In this document: piece after piece, positions 1-6,568 of the stretch
How positions within the stretch are numbered: the stretch's first letter is position 1
Layout: the number at the start of each line of letters is the position of its first letter
NCBI GenBank assembly: GCA_025960445.1
Contig: JAICIT010000066.1
Span: forward strand, 1 to 8,885
DNA length: 8,885 nucleotides
Direction of reading: 5' to 3'
From: Bradyrhizobium sp.
GTDB taxonomy: Bacteria > Pseudomonadota > Alphaproteobacteria > Rhizobiales > Xanthobacteraceae
Notes under the pieces: model-generated
Told to the model about the DNA's origin: nothing
What the model saw: the letters and a program-made list of their open reading frames with translations, nothing else
The model's database searches: none
Made by a program: the position numbers and the translations under genes

Positions 1-117
1 GAGCTGCTTGTGCTAACCTTTTTCGTGGCCCTGTTTTGCGCCGCCTTAATTGCGAATGTAACTGACGGCCCGATCTCCGGCGTCCGAGGCGCCTGGGTCA
101 CCCAAGCCATGCGGTAG
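1..117 (+). CDS. C-terminal end of an unidentified membrane protein (partial)
   Basis: Frame 1 is open from the window edge to a TAG at 115-117, giving 38 residues. Residues about 2-20 (ELLVLTFFVALFCAALIANV) form one strongly hydrophobic stretch that looks like a last transmembrane helix, followed by a short tail ending in WVTQAMR. A terminator-like hairpin begins 40 bases after the stop, which supports this being the real end of a plus-strand gene. The family cannot be named from so short a piece. A polytopic inner-membrane protein, such as a transporter or polysaccharide polymerase, is possible but is only a guess. The start lies outside the window. Confidence 0.5.
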   Translation, partial: ELLVLTFFVALFCAALIANVTDGPISGVRGAWVTQAMR

Positions 118-156
118 ACGTGAACCGGGCCAGTCCCGTTTGCGGGTAGCTTCACA

Positions 157-188
157 GAAAAAGCCCCGCCGCATAGCGAGGCTTTTTC
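157..188. terminator. Bidirectional intrinsic terminator hairpin
   Basis: A 13-base stem pairs 157-169 (GAAAAAGCCCCGC) with 176-188 (GCGAGGCTTTTTC), with a single C/A mismatch and a six-base loop. The A-run on the left and T-run on the right make it work in both directions. It can end the plus-strand membrane gene (stop at 117) and the minus-strand small gene (stop at 272). Confidence 0.75.
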
Positions 189-271
189 GTGTCAATTGAA
201 CCGCCGACTCGGGCAGGGAGGGCACCCGAACGGCAAAATCGCCTCAGCGATCCAATCGAATATCCTGGTAC

Positions 272-550
272 TTACGTCTTGTCCCGAGCCACGAACTTGT
301 GGAAGCGGCTGATTTTTCCGTCCTTGGTTTTGTCCTGATACAAGAACTGCAAGTGAGACTCGTCGAATTTTTCGAAGAATTCGTCCCAGCTGATTTCTAC
401 CAGGGCCTCTTCCTTCGGGCCGAAATCAATCCGAAGGAGGCCTGCATGGCCGCCTCGTTCGGTTCTCTTCACAGTAGCTGGCACGCCATTGCGCTCGCTC
501 ACCCATTTTTTGATCTTGGCATGGTCCGTCGTGGTGTGGCTTTCGCTCAT
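272..550 (-). CDS. Small conserved-type hypothetical protein, 92 aa
   Basis: This encodes a soluble, charged 92-residue protein without signal peptide or membrane segment. It starts MSESHTTTDHAKIKKWVSER and ends in a basic FHKFVARDKT tail; the middle holds GGHAGLLRIDFG and an acidic, aromatic stretch around ISWDEFFEKFDES. I recall similar short proteins in rhizobia and relatives, sometimes mislabelled in databases as 1,4-alpha-glucan branching enzyme; the length is far too small for that enzyme and no catalytic motif is present. The start at 550 is preferred over the ATG at 595 because an EcfG-like promoter (583-608) would begin transcription downstream of 595, and an AGG lies about nine bases before the 550 ATG. 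The promoter suggests a general-stress role. Function unknown. Confidence 0.8.
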   Translation of the reverse strand: MSESHTTTDHAKIKKWVSERNGVPATVKRTERGGHAGLLRIDFGPKEEALVEISWDEFFEKFDESHLQFLYQDKTKDGKISRFHKFVARDKT

Positions 551-582
551 GGTGACAACCTGCTGAAGCTCTTGGTGATTAC

Positions 583-608
583 AACGATGCATCATGGCGG
601 CAGGTTCG
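583..608 (-). promoter_or_regulatory. Near-consensus EcfG (general stress sigma) promoter
   Basis: Read on the minus strand, CGAAC (608-604), 17 bases, then CGTT (586-583). This differs from the EcfG consensus GGAAC-N16/17-CGTT by one base in the -35 element. Transcription would start near 575, about 25 bases before the ATG at 550 of the 92-aa gene. The single mismatch and the shortness of the motif leave a real chance of coincidence. Confidence 0.45.
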
Positions 609-940
609 TGCGGCGCGAATAAGTTACTGGAGCCTAACGTGTGTTAAACCGCGGCGCGCCTCAGAGCGTTTTGCTAGCCGAAACTTCACGAGCAGGTGGT
701 TAGAGTTTAGCGATTGAATGCTTCGGCAACAAAAGTCGGCCGATACGCAAGGTAATTCGATAGATGTAGAGAAGCATTCAGGTCGGCTCGGTCGTCTCGG
801 CCTTCGGCGGGAACGACTACCAACACTTCAGGACATCCCGGTTTTCCCAGTCATGCGCTCCGGGGATCGCAACAGCAGCGCCGGAACGTTTGGAATGTCG
901 CAGCTGGCGAAGACGAGAAAGCGACGAGAAAGCGATCAAC
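609..940. other. Intergenic stretch with no supported gene
   Basis: Between the 92-aa gene's promoter and the terminator at 941-965 I see no convincing gene on either strand. Open frames here have odd composition (many Arg, Ser, Cys and Pro), no ribosome-binding site, and run through the terminator or into the end of the GT9-like gene. No tRNA-like fold was noticed. An exact 11-base tandem repeat lies at 912-933. Confidence 0.6.
912..933. repeat. Two-copy 11-bp tandem repeat
   Basis: GACGAGAAAGC occurs twice in direct, exact succession (912-922 and 923-933), just outside the terminator hairpin at 941-965. It is probably a simple slippage duplication. No function is evident. Confidence 0.6.
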
Positions 941-965
941 AAAAAGAGCCGCGTATGGGCGGCTC
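941..965 (-). terminator. Intrinsic terminator of the GT9-like/DUF4142 unit
   Basis: On the minus strand, GAGCCGC (965-959), a six-base loop and GCGGCTC (952-946) form a perfect seven-pair GC-rich stem followed directly by TTTTTG (945-940). There is no T-run on the plus strand, so it acts on minus-strand transcription. It lies about 130 bases past the stop of the GT9-like gene (1096), leaving a moderately long 3' untranslated region. Confidence 0.75.
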
Positions 966-1095
966 AAGTTGTGGCTTTGGAATGATGTCCCCAGCGCATG
1001 TGTACCGCCGTTACCTTGTTTGCGGCCATACGTTGACAATCATAACTGATTCGCCGTGTCCCGGACGCCACAGGCTTGGGCATTCGTCGCCGAGA

Positions 1096-2067
1096 CTATC
1101 GGGTATCAATGTCTCCCCGATCGGACCGTTGATATTGAGCCGCAGCATCTTGCCTGGTCGGAAGCGGCCTCCGAAATAGCTTCAGTTCCTCGATGATTTC
1201 TTCCATGACGCCGGTCCAGTCGCCCGCTGTCTTCTGGTGGAACAACCTCATCGTCGGATACCAAATCGTATCCCGACCTGTTTGCGGCCATCGCCAATCG
1301 CAGTCGCGGTGAAGCATTGTCCAAACAGGAGCACCAAGCGCTCCGGCCAGATGCGCAACCATCGTATCCACGGTGATAACCAGATCGAGCTGCATAATCC
1401 TGGCAGCAAGCATTTCGATATCGGGGACCGCAACATCATCGGCGGGGATCGTTGCGGCCAAGGCGCGGGCGGGGCCTTGCTGAAGCGAAAGCAGCCGCAC
1501 ATCCGACTGCTCGCGCAAGCGGGCGAATAGACGGGCTGGAACGGAACGGCTTCGATTCCAGTTGCCCGCTTCCCAGACGATTCCGATCGATAGCTTGGAG
1601 CTTGACCAGTTTTTGCGCGCGACGCGCGGAAGATAGGGAACTCTGTTGGTTATAAGCTGCGATGTTACCCTCAACGCGTGGGCAAGCTCCATCACCTCGA
1701 TATCGACGTCAAAGCTGGCATCTGGCGTCCCCTCGTGCAGCGGCAACACCCGATCGACTCCGTTGACCTGACGCACCAGCGACAACAGTTCAGGCTGGCT
1801 CCAGACAATGATTTCGCGTGCAATCTCCCGGAGAGGTTTGGCGAAACGGATGAACTGTATTGTATCGCCTAGCCCGTGGTAGCAGCGAACAAGCACCGAT
1901 CTGTTCTTTAGATCTTCGCCTCGCCAAATCCGCTGCAGATGCCGCTCTCCGGCGTGCTTGGCCACGCCTGAAAAGCGATGCTCAGCCAAGCTTGCGTCGC
2001 TGAGCCTCCATGCGCTCTGGAAATCATTGCGCCGCAGCGCCTCGGCCCATTTGTAGTGAAGGTTCAA
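1096..2067 (-). CDS. GT9-like (heptosyltransferase-type) glycosyltransferase
   Basis: The product is 323 aa, cytoplasmic and GT-B in type. A short helical N-terminal region (1-55, resembling the last helices of a TPR-like stretch) precedes VLVRCYHGLGDTIQF (58-72), the usual first-strand motif with the glycine-rich GLGDT loop. SIGIVWEAGNWN opens the second domain. A C-terminal signature DLVITVDTMVAHLAGALG, then DCDWRW and later GDW, matches ADP-heptose:LPS-transferase-like (GT9) proteins and TPR-linked transferases common in Bradyrhizobium relatives. Donor and acceptor cannot be told. The only start before the in-frame stop at 2092-2094 is TTG at 2067, with a weak GAGA upstream, so the gene may be an N-terminally shortened form of a longer TPR-GT. 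It follows the DUF4142 gene by 27 bases and is probably co-transcribed with it from the stress promoter at 2636-2660. Confidence 0.8.
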   Translation of the reverse strand: MNLHYKWAEALRRNDFQSAWRLSDASLAEHRFSGVAKHAGERHLQRIWRGEDLKNRSVLVRCYHGLGDTIQFIRFAKPLREIAREIIVWSQPELLSLVRQVNGVDRVLPLHEGTPDASFDVDIEVMELAHALRVTSQLITNRVPYLPRVARKNWSSSKLSIGIVWEAGNWNRSRSVPARLFARLREQSDVRLLSLQQGPARALAATIPADDVAVPDIEMLAARIMQLDLVITVDTMVAHLAGALGAPVWTMLHRDCDWRWPQTGRDTIWYPTMRLFHQKTAGDWTGVMEEIIEELKLFRRPLPTRQDAAAQYQRSDRGDIDTR

Positions 2068-2094
2068 CCCATGTCTCGCAGTGCGATGCTCTCA

Positions 2095-2589
2095 CTAGCG
2101 GCGGGAGGATTCGGTGTGGCGCAGTGATTTGGCTGTATCAAGATGCTTCTGCAACAAGTCAAGCTCGCCCTTGGCGTACTGGCCACCGGCGTCGGACTGC
2201 TTTGTCTCCTTCTTGTACTCGGCGATATCTTTTTGGTGATCCGCAATCATGTGCTTTGCGAATTCACGGTCGAAGCGCGCGCCCGTCATCTTCGACATCT
2301 TCTCATATTCCGCTTTCTGCTTGGCGTTGGGGCCATCCGGCGGAGTAACGCCAACGGATTTTGCGGCGTCTATCGCCTTTTGATTTGCGGCCGAATGGTC
2401 ATCCGACAACATTTGCCCGAATTTCTTCACGTCGGGGTTTTGCCCGTTCTGCTGCGCCAGCTTGCCCATCTGTACTTCGGCATAGTTGCCTTCGATTGCC
2501 TTCTTGAGGAAAGTCTGACTTGGCTTGCCCGCTGCAAACACCGGAGAAGCCGTAAATACTGCGATGATCGCGAGCGAGGTGAACTTCAT
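2095..2589 (-). CDS. Secreted DUF4142 domain protein, 164 aa
   Basis: The N-terminus (MKFTSLAIIAVFTASPVFA) is a clear Sec signal peptide with a likely cut after VFA, so the mature protein is periplasmic. The rest is an alpha-helical, Lys/Ala/Gln-rich DUF4142 domain with its ferritin-like helical layout: FLKKAIEGNYAEVQMGKLA, a helix through VKKFGQMLSDDHSAANQK, then FAKHMIADHQKDIAEYKKE and a last helix DLLQKHLDTAKSL. The start at 2589 is chosen over 2631 because it begins the signal peptide, has AAGGA (2601-2597) seven bases upstream, and lies downstream of the transcription start implied by the promoter at 2636-2660. DUF4142 proteins are often stress-induced in alphaproteobacteria; the molecular role is unknown. 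The family call is from memory of its conserved DDH and DHQ motifs. Confidence 0.9.
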   Translation of the reverse strand: MKFTSLAIIAVFTASPVFAAGKPSQTFLKKAIEGNYAEVQMGKLAQQNGQNPDVKKFGQMLSDDHSAANQKAIDAAKSVGVTPPDGPNAKQKAEYEKMSKMTGARFDREFAKHMIADHQKDIAEYKKETKQSDAGGQYAKGELDLLQKHLDTAKSLRHTESSRR

Positions 2590-2635
2590 AGCGGATTCCT
2601 TTTCGAAGGATTCAGTTGATTTCATAACCACGTCT

Positions 2636-2660
2636 AACCTGATCCTGTGCGCGGGGTTCC
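2636..2660 (-). promoter_or_regulatory. EcfG-type stress promoter for the DUF4142 gene
   Basis: On the minus strand, GGAAC (2660-2656), 16 bases, then GGTT (2639-2636). The -35 element is perfect and the -10 keeps the core GTT of the EcfG consensus. The implied transcription start (about 2629) lies 40 bases before the ATG at 2589, and a general-stress promoter is expected for a DUF4142 gene. Confidence 0.65.
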
Positions 2661-2683
2661 AGCTTTGACGAACAAGTTACGGA

Positions 2684-2884
2684 TCACTTCAGGAGCTGTT
2701 CGCGGTTAGGAAAACTCCATGCAATGGAAGCGCTAGCACCATCTTCTTCTTGTTCTTCTTCAAGGTAGAAGATGCAGCGAGTTCGCGCTGCATCGCCGGC
2801 CAGCAGCGCTTTTCCACTATCATAGGTTAAATAAAATTCGTTTTTTCCGCCGTTACGGTTCGACGTTGCGGCTTCCCCGCGCAT
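2684..2884 (-). CDS. Possible small hypothetical protein, 66 aa
   Basis: A 66-codon frame on the minus strand sits between two stress promoters. Its product has a globular-looking composition with [19 protein letters not shown], a [13 protein letters not shown] acidic run and a final [10 protein letters not shown]. The acidic run is encoded by GAA-rich DNA (about 2743-2763), so part of the frame may be low-complexity. There is no ribosome-binding site before the ATG at 2884, and that start lies only six bases from the plus-strand EcfG element. I do not recognise a family. It may be a real small gene or a chance frame. Confidence 0.3.
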   Translation of the reverse strand: MRGEAATSNRNGGKNEFYLTYDSGKALLAGDAARTRCIFYLEEEQEEDGASASIAWSFPNREQLLK

Positions 2885-2889
2885 ATGCC

Positions 2890-2914
2890 GGAACGAACCC
2901 GATCATCATACGTT
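2890..2914 (+). promoter_or_regulatory. Perfect-consensus EcfG stress promoter of the inositol operon
   Basis: GGAAC (2890-2894), exactly 16 bases, then CGTT (2911-2914): a full match to the EcfG consensus of alphaproteobacteria. Transcription would start near 2921, leaving a leader of about 44 bases before the ATG at 2965. This rules out the upstream in-frame ATG at 2866 as the start of the first gene. Confidence 0.8.
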
Positions 2915-2964
2915 CGCCGGAATGTACTTACGTTTCGACTCTCGTTTTCAAAAGCAGAGACAAC

Positions 2965-4059
2965 ATGCATGCTCCAAGTCCCCCGGCCCACAAGGTTCGC
3001 CTTGGAATCATCGGGATCGGAAACTGCGCCAGCTCTCTCGTTCAGGGACTGAGCTACTATCGAGAGGCGAAATCAAATGAGCCGGTCCCCGGGCTCATGA
3101 ACGTTAATCTCGGTGGTTATCACGTCAAAGATATCGAGATTTCTGCGGCGTTCGATGTGAACGCGAGAAAAGTCGGTAAGGATGTCGCCGACGCAGTCTG
3201 GGCCAGCCCGAACAATACTCACCGCTTTGCCGATGTTCCTCGAACCGGGGTCACGGTCTTGCGCGGACGGACGCTGGATGGAATTGGAGAATACCTCCGC
3301 GAGGACATCGAAATTTCAGATGAAACAGAAGCGGATGTCACGGCTGCATTGACCGAATCGCGTACCGACGTGCTTGTGTCGTATCTGCCGGTGGGTTCGC
3401 AAAAGGCCACGGAATGGTATGCGGAACGCGCGCTGGAAGCGGGCTGCGGGTTCGTCAATTGCATTCCCGTCTTTATCGCTTCGGACCGCAAGTGGCGAGC
3501 GCGCTTCGAAGAGGCAGGCGTGCCCATCTTGGGTGACGATATCAAGAGTCAGGTAGGCGCGACGATCGTGCATCGGGTGCTCGCCAACCTGTTTCGAAGC
3601 AGGGGGGTTCGGCTCGATCGCACCTACCAGCTAAATTTCGGCGGAAACGCCGACTTCAAGAACATGCTCGAACGCGAGCGGCTGAAATCGAAGAAGATAT
3701 CGAAAACCCAGGCGGTGACGAGTCAGTTTGACGTGCCGCTAGAGGCCGGCAACATCCATGTCGGTCCAAGCGATCATGTGCCTTGGCTGACAGATCGCAA
3801 GATGGCTTACATCCGGCTTGAAGGTACCGCCTTCGGTGGGGTTCCTCTTAGCGCCGAACTGAAGCTGGACGTCTGGGACTCTCCGAACTCCGCGGGGGTA
3901 GTTATCGATGCGGTTCGTTGCGCGAAGCTCGCAATGGACCGCGGCGTCGGAGGCGCGTTGATTGGGCCTTCCAGCTATTTCATGAAGTCTCCACCCCAAC
4001 AGTTTGCTGATGATGAAGCCCGCGAGCGGACCCACCGCTTCATCGCTGGTGATGGGTAA
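2965..4059 (+). CDS. ino1: Inositol-3-phosphate synthase (mycobacterial type)
   Basis: This NAD-dependent cytoplasmic enzyme turns D-glucose 6-phosphate into 1D-myo-inositol 3-phosphate, the committed step to inositol. The 364 residues match the short mycobacterial/archaeal form. The Rossmann dinucleotide site is at 13-24 ([12 protein letters not shown]). Later come [45 protein letters not shown] and [20 protein letters not shown], which carry the conserved lysines and aspartates of the active site; none appears missing. The start at 2965 follows a weak AGAGA and fits the perfect EcfG promoter at 2890-2914. It is the first gene of the operon and overlaps the next gene by eight bases. Most bacteria of this group lack a need for de novo inositol, so the stress promoter points to a protective product rather than a housekeeping lipid. 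Confidence 0.95.
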   Translation: MHAPSPPAHKVRLGIIGIGNCASSLVQGLSYYREAKSNEPVPGLMNVNLGGYHVKDIEISAAFDVNARKVGKDVADAVWASPNNTHRFADVPRTGVTVLRGRTLDGIGEYLREDIEISDETEADVTAALTESRTDVLVSYLPVGSQKATEWYAERALEAGCGFVNCIPVFIASDRKWRARFEEAGVPILGDDIKSQVGATIVHRVLANLFRSRGVRLDRTYQLNFGGNADFKNMLERERLKSKKISKTQAVTSQFDVPLEAGNIHVGPSDHVPWLTDRKMAYIRLEGTAFGGVPLSAELKLDVWDSPNSAGVVIDAVRCAKLAMDRGVGGALIGPSSYFMKSPPQQFADDEARERTHRFIAGDG

Positions 4060-4663
4060 GGGCAGCCGCGTGGCTACGCATATCCACCTTGTACGTCATG
4101 GTCATCATTCGCTGCTGAGCGGCATGCTCTGCGGCCGAATGCCCGGGGTTCAGCTTGATGAACTCGGTTGTCGGCAAATGGCGGCCGTTGCGGAAGTGAT
4201 AAGCCAAATTGGCCCTATAGCATTGCAATCCAGCCCGCAACGCAGGGCGCTTCAATCTGCCGGTATTGTCGCTGCAAGATGCGGCCTTGCGGTCGAGGTC
4301 GTGTCTGCATTCGATGAAATCGATATGGGGGCGTGGACCGGCGTCGAGTTTTCGCGCCTTGCGCTTGATAAGGACTGGCAGCGCTGGAACGAAAAGCGCG
4401 GCAGTTCGCAGCCCCCGGGCGGCGAGAGCATGATCGCGCTGCAGACGAGGGTAGTCGCGCATATCGAACAGCTCAGGGCGCTCGGAGGACCGATTGTCGT
4501 CGTGAGCCACGCGGAGCCGATCCGTGCAGCGGTGCTGCATTATCTGCAATGGTCCCTGGATGATTTTCATTCGGTGGCAATCGATCCCGCAAGCGTCAGT
4601 ACGATTTCACTCGAGGGTTCGCGCGGACGCGTGGCGCGACTGAACGGAGAGGTGTCGGCGTGA
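4052..4663 (+). CDS. Histidine phosphatase superfamily protein (PGM-like)
   Basis: This is a 203-aa cytoplasmic phosphatase/mutase of the phosphoglycerate-mutase-like branch. The catalytic set is complete: RHG at 15-17 with the phospho-accepting His16, SSPQRR at 60-65 with the phosphate-binding Arg, an acidic Glu88 in [10 protein letters not shown], and SHAEPIR at 151-157 with the second His152. The ATG at 4052 overlaps the stop of the synthase gene by eight bases. A GTG at 4070, preceded by AAGGG, is an equally reasonable start and would give 197 aa. Because it directly follows inositol-3-phosphate synthase, I infer that it removes phosphate from inositol phosphate or from a glycosyl-inositol phosphate made downstream. 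The superfamily call is firm; the substrate is a guess. Its stop overlaps the next start. Confidence 0.9.
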   Translation: MGKGSRVATHIHLVRHGHHSLLSGMLCGRMPGVQLDELGCRQMAAVAEVISQIGPIALQSSPQRRALQSAGIVAARCGLAVEVVSAFDEIDMGAWTGVEFSRLALDKDWQRWNEKRGSSQPPGGESMIALQTRVVAHIEQLRALGGPIVVVSHAEPIRAAVLHYLQWSLDDFHSVAIDPASVSTISLEGSRGRVARLNGEVSA

Positions 4664-5760
4664 AGTTTGTAATCTTCGGTCTGACGATCAGCTCTTCATG
4701 GGGCAACGGGCATGCCACGCTCTGGCGCGGGCTGAGCAAAGCATTGATCCAGCGTGGACACGAGATCATCTTCTATGAACGCGACGTTCCCTATTACGCC
4801 GAAATGCGGGATCTCAATGAAATTCCTGGCGGGCGGCTGGAATTATATCAGGATTGGCCAAGCATCCGGCGGCAAGCCAGTGCCGACGTCACCGACGCAG
4901 ATGTCGCGATCATCACCTCTTATTGTCCTGACAGTCTCGCTGCCGGCGATGTCGTGCTTGCGAACTGCAGGGGGCTGCGTGTCTTTTACGATCTGGATAC
5001 GCCGGTCACGCTGGCCCGTCTCGAAGCTGGCGAATCCGTGCCGTATATCGCGGCGTCAGGTCTCAGCGGCTTTGATCTGGTACTGAGCTTCAGCGGCGGC
5101 CGCGCGCTCGATGAATTCCATACGAGATTGGGCGCCCGGTGTGTTGCGCCGCTCTATGGTCATGTCGATCCGGATCTGCATCGTCCTGCCCGACCGCTCG
5201 CACATTACCGAGCCGATCTTTCCTATTTGGGGACCTACTCTGAAGACCGGCAGGAAGCGCTTGAGGCATTGCTATTGGCGCCGGCCCAAAACCAGCCGGA
5301 TCGGAAGTTCCTGATTGGCGGCGCTCAATACCCTCAGCATTTCCCGTGGTCTTCAAACATCTATTTCGTTCGTCATCTTCCGCCGGCCGAACACGCGGCC
5401 TTCTTTTGTTCATCACGTCTCACACTCAACGTCACTCGCCGTGCAATGGTGGAGAGCGGCTGGTGTCCTTCGGGCCGCTTGTTCGAGGCTGCCGCTTGCG
5501 GCGCGCCAATCGTAAGCGATGCCTGGGAAGGACTGGATGCATTCTTTCAGCCTGATGAGGAGATCATTCTGGCCGAGCGATCGGCTGATGTAATGGCTGC
5601 CCTTGAGCTTGGCGATCAGGAATTGCAGGCGATGGCCCGCCGCGCGCGCGAGCGGACTCTCGAGGAACATAGCTCCAGGCGGCGTGCCGATGAATTGATT
5701 GACCTGCTGGAAAGTGCCTCGCATCGGCAGCCCGGCCTTCTCGCCTCAGTGGGGGTGTAG
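4660..5760 (+). CDS. CgeB-like GT-B glycosyltransferase
   Basis: The product is 366 aa, cytoplasmic and of GT-B fold. The N-terminal half starts [19 protein letters not shown] with a glycine-rich donor-domain loop and a GHEIIFYERD second strand. The C-terminal half (about 255-320) is a glycosyl-transferases-group-1 domain with GRLFEAAACGAPI at 272-284, where Glu276 is the usual donor-binding glutamate, and then SDAWEGLDAFF. This layout matches CgeB/spore-maturation-type proteins. The start is GTG at 4660, overlapping the previous stop as GTGA, with GGAGAGG upstream, which argues for translational coupling. With inositol synthesis before it and a nucleotidyltransferase after it, I infer transfer of an activated sugar to inositol or a derivative. 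Donor and acceptor are not shown by the sequence. Confidence 0.9.
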   Translation: MKFVIFGLTISSSWGNGHATLWRGLSKALIQRGHEIIFYERDVPYYAEMRDLNEIPGGRLELYQDWPSIRRQASADVTDADVAIITSYCPDSLAAGDVVLANCRGLRVFYDLDTPVTLARLEAGESVPYIAASGLSGFDLVLSFSGGRALDEFHTRLGARCVAPLYGHVDPDLHRPARPLAHYRADLSYLGTYSEDRQEALEALLLAPAQNQPDRKFLIGGAQYPQHFPWSSNIYFVRHLPPAEHAAFFCSSRLTLNVTRRAMVESGWCPSGRLFEAAACGAPIVSDAWEGLDAFFQPDEEIILAERSADVMAALELGDQELQAMARRARERTLEEHSSRRRADELIDLLESASHRQPGLLASVGV

Positions 5761-5761
5761 C

Positions 5762-6568
5762 ATGTGGGGCATCATCCCGGCGGCCGGACGCGGAAGCCGC
5801 ATTCAGCCACTGGCATTTTCAAAGGAACTCCTGCCCGTCGGAAGCAGGAGCGACGATGGAGTCGAGCGTCCGTGTGCGGTCTCGGAGTATCTGTTGGAGC
5901 GGCTCATCCTGGGCGGCGCCGACAAAATCTGCTTCGTGATTTCACCGGGCAAATCCGACATTCTCGGATATTTCGGCGACAGCTACGGTGGTGCGCCGAT
6001 CGCTTATGTGGTTCAGCCGAATGCCGAAGGCCTTTGCGATGCGATCTTCCGAGCCAGCTGCGTGGTCGGCGATGCTGAACCGGCGATGGTCGGACTTCCT
6101 GACACGATCTGGTTTCCTGAAGATGCACTTGCCGTACTGCCGGATTGCGAACTGTCCTTTCTGCTGTTCCCGGTCGAGCATCCGGAATTTTTCGATGCCG
6201 TGGTGATGGAGGGAGACCGGGTAACGGAGATTCAGGTCAAGCAAAAATCAGCCGCCTCGCAATGGATATGGGGCGCTTTCAGGATGTCGGGATCAGGTTT
6301 CAGGGATCTAAGGACGCTATGGGAAGCCCGAGGCCGAAGCGACGAATATTTCGGAACGCTCGTCAACAGCTATCTCGGCGGAGGCGGCACCGCGTTCGGA
6401 GCGAAAGCCGGCGAAGCTTACGTCGACCTGGGTACGCTCCACGGCTATCGCACCGCAATGACCCTGCTGTTGAGCCGGAAAGAGTGTGGAGTATCCCGTA
6501 GCATGCCCAGAGGCGCACCGAGATCGGCGCTGCTCGAAGCAGCCGCTCTTCACGGAGGGCGCACATGA
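5762..6568 (+). CDS. RmlA/GalU-like sugar-1-phosphate nucleotidyltransferase
   Basis: This 268-aa NTP-transferase uses a nucleoside triphosphate and a sugar (or polyol) phosphate to make an activated sugar. The signature loop is at 5-23 (IPAAGRGSRIQPLAFSKEL), with the catalytic Arg and Lys, followed by LPVG. Further RmlA landmarks are QPNAEGLCDAI, the metal-binding Asp in GLPDTIWFP and the second Asp in YVDLGTLHGY (WLDTGT in RmlA). The base and sugar cannot be read from these motifs: dTDP-, UDP- or CDP-glucose are all possible, and inositol-phosphate cytidylyltransferases share the fold. The ATG at 5762 has GGGGGTG just upstream and begins one base after the glycosyltransferase stop; the longer frame starting at 5699 would run inside that gene. 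It likely supplies the donor for the transferase encoded upstream. Confidence 0.9.
   Translation: MWGIIPAAGRGSRIQPLAFSKELLPVGSRSDDGVERPCAVSEYLLERLILGGADKICFVISPGKSDILGYFGDSYGGAPIAYVVQPNAEGLCDAIFRASCVVGDAEPAMVGLPDTIWFPEDALAVLPDCELSFLLFPVEHPEFFDAVVMEGDRVTEIQVKQKSAASQWIWGAFRMSGSGFRDLRTLWEARGRSDEYFGTLVNSYLGGGGTAFGAKAGEAYVDLGTLHGYRTAMTLLLSRKECGVSRSMPRGAPRSALLEAAALHGGRT

Noticed and set aside
299..622. Plus-strand frame opposite the 92-aa gene
   Set aside because: It is a shadow frame; the minus-strand product has the better composition, a promoter, a ribosome-binding site and a terminator.
881..905. GGAAC at 883 as another EcfG promoter
   Set aside because: No CGTT or GTT lies 16-17 bases downstream, and no plus-strand gene follows.
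770..985. Short plus-strand open stretch reading VGSVVSAFGGNDYQHF, possible decayed gene
   Set aside because: The local reading looks protein-like, but there is no start codon, the later part becomes Arg-rich and crosses the terminator, and I recognise no family. The evidence is too weak to call a pseudogene.
718..1179. A 153-codon plus-strand frame in the intergenic region
   Set aside because: It is rich in Arg, Ser, Pro and Cys, lacks a ribosome-binding site, crosses the minus-strand terminator (941-965) and runs into the 3' end of the GT9-like gene.
2143..2619. A 158-codon plus-strand frame opposite the DUF4142 gene
   Set aside because: It is antisense to a clear signal-peptide-bearing DUF4142 protein, and its Leu/Arg/Cys-rich composition is typical of a shadow frame.
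2866..2964. N-terminal extension of inositol-3-phosphate synthase by 33 codons
   Set aside because: The extension covers the EcfG promoter itself and would lie upstream of the transcription start. The family begins near [19 protein letters not shown].
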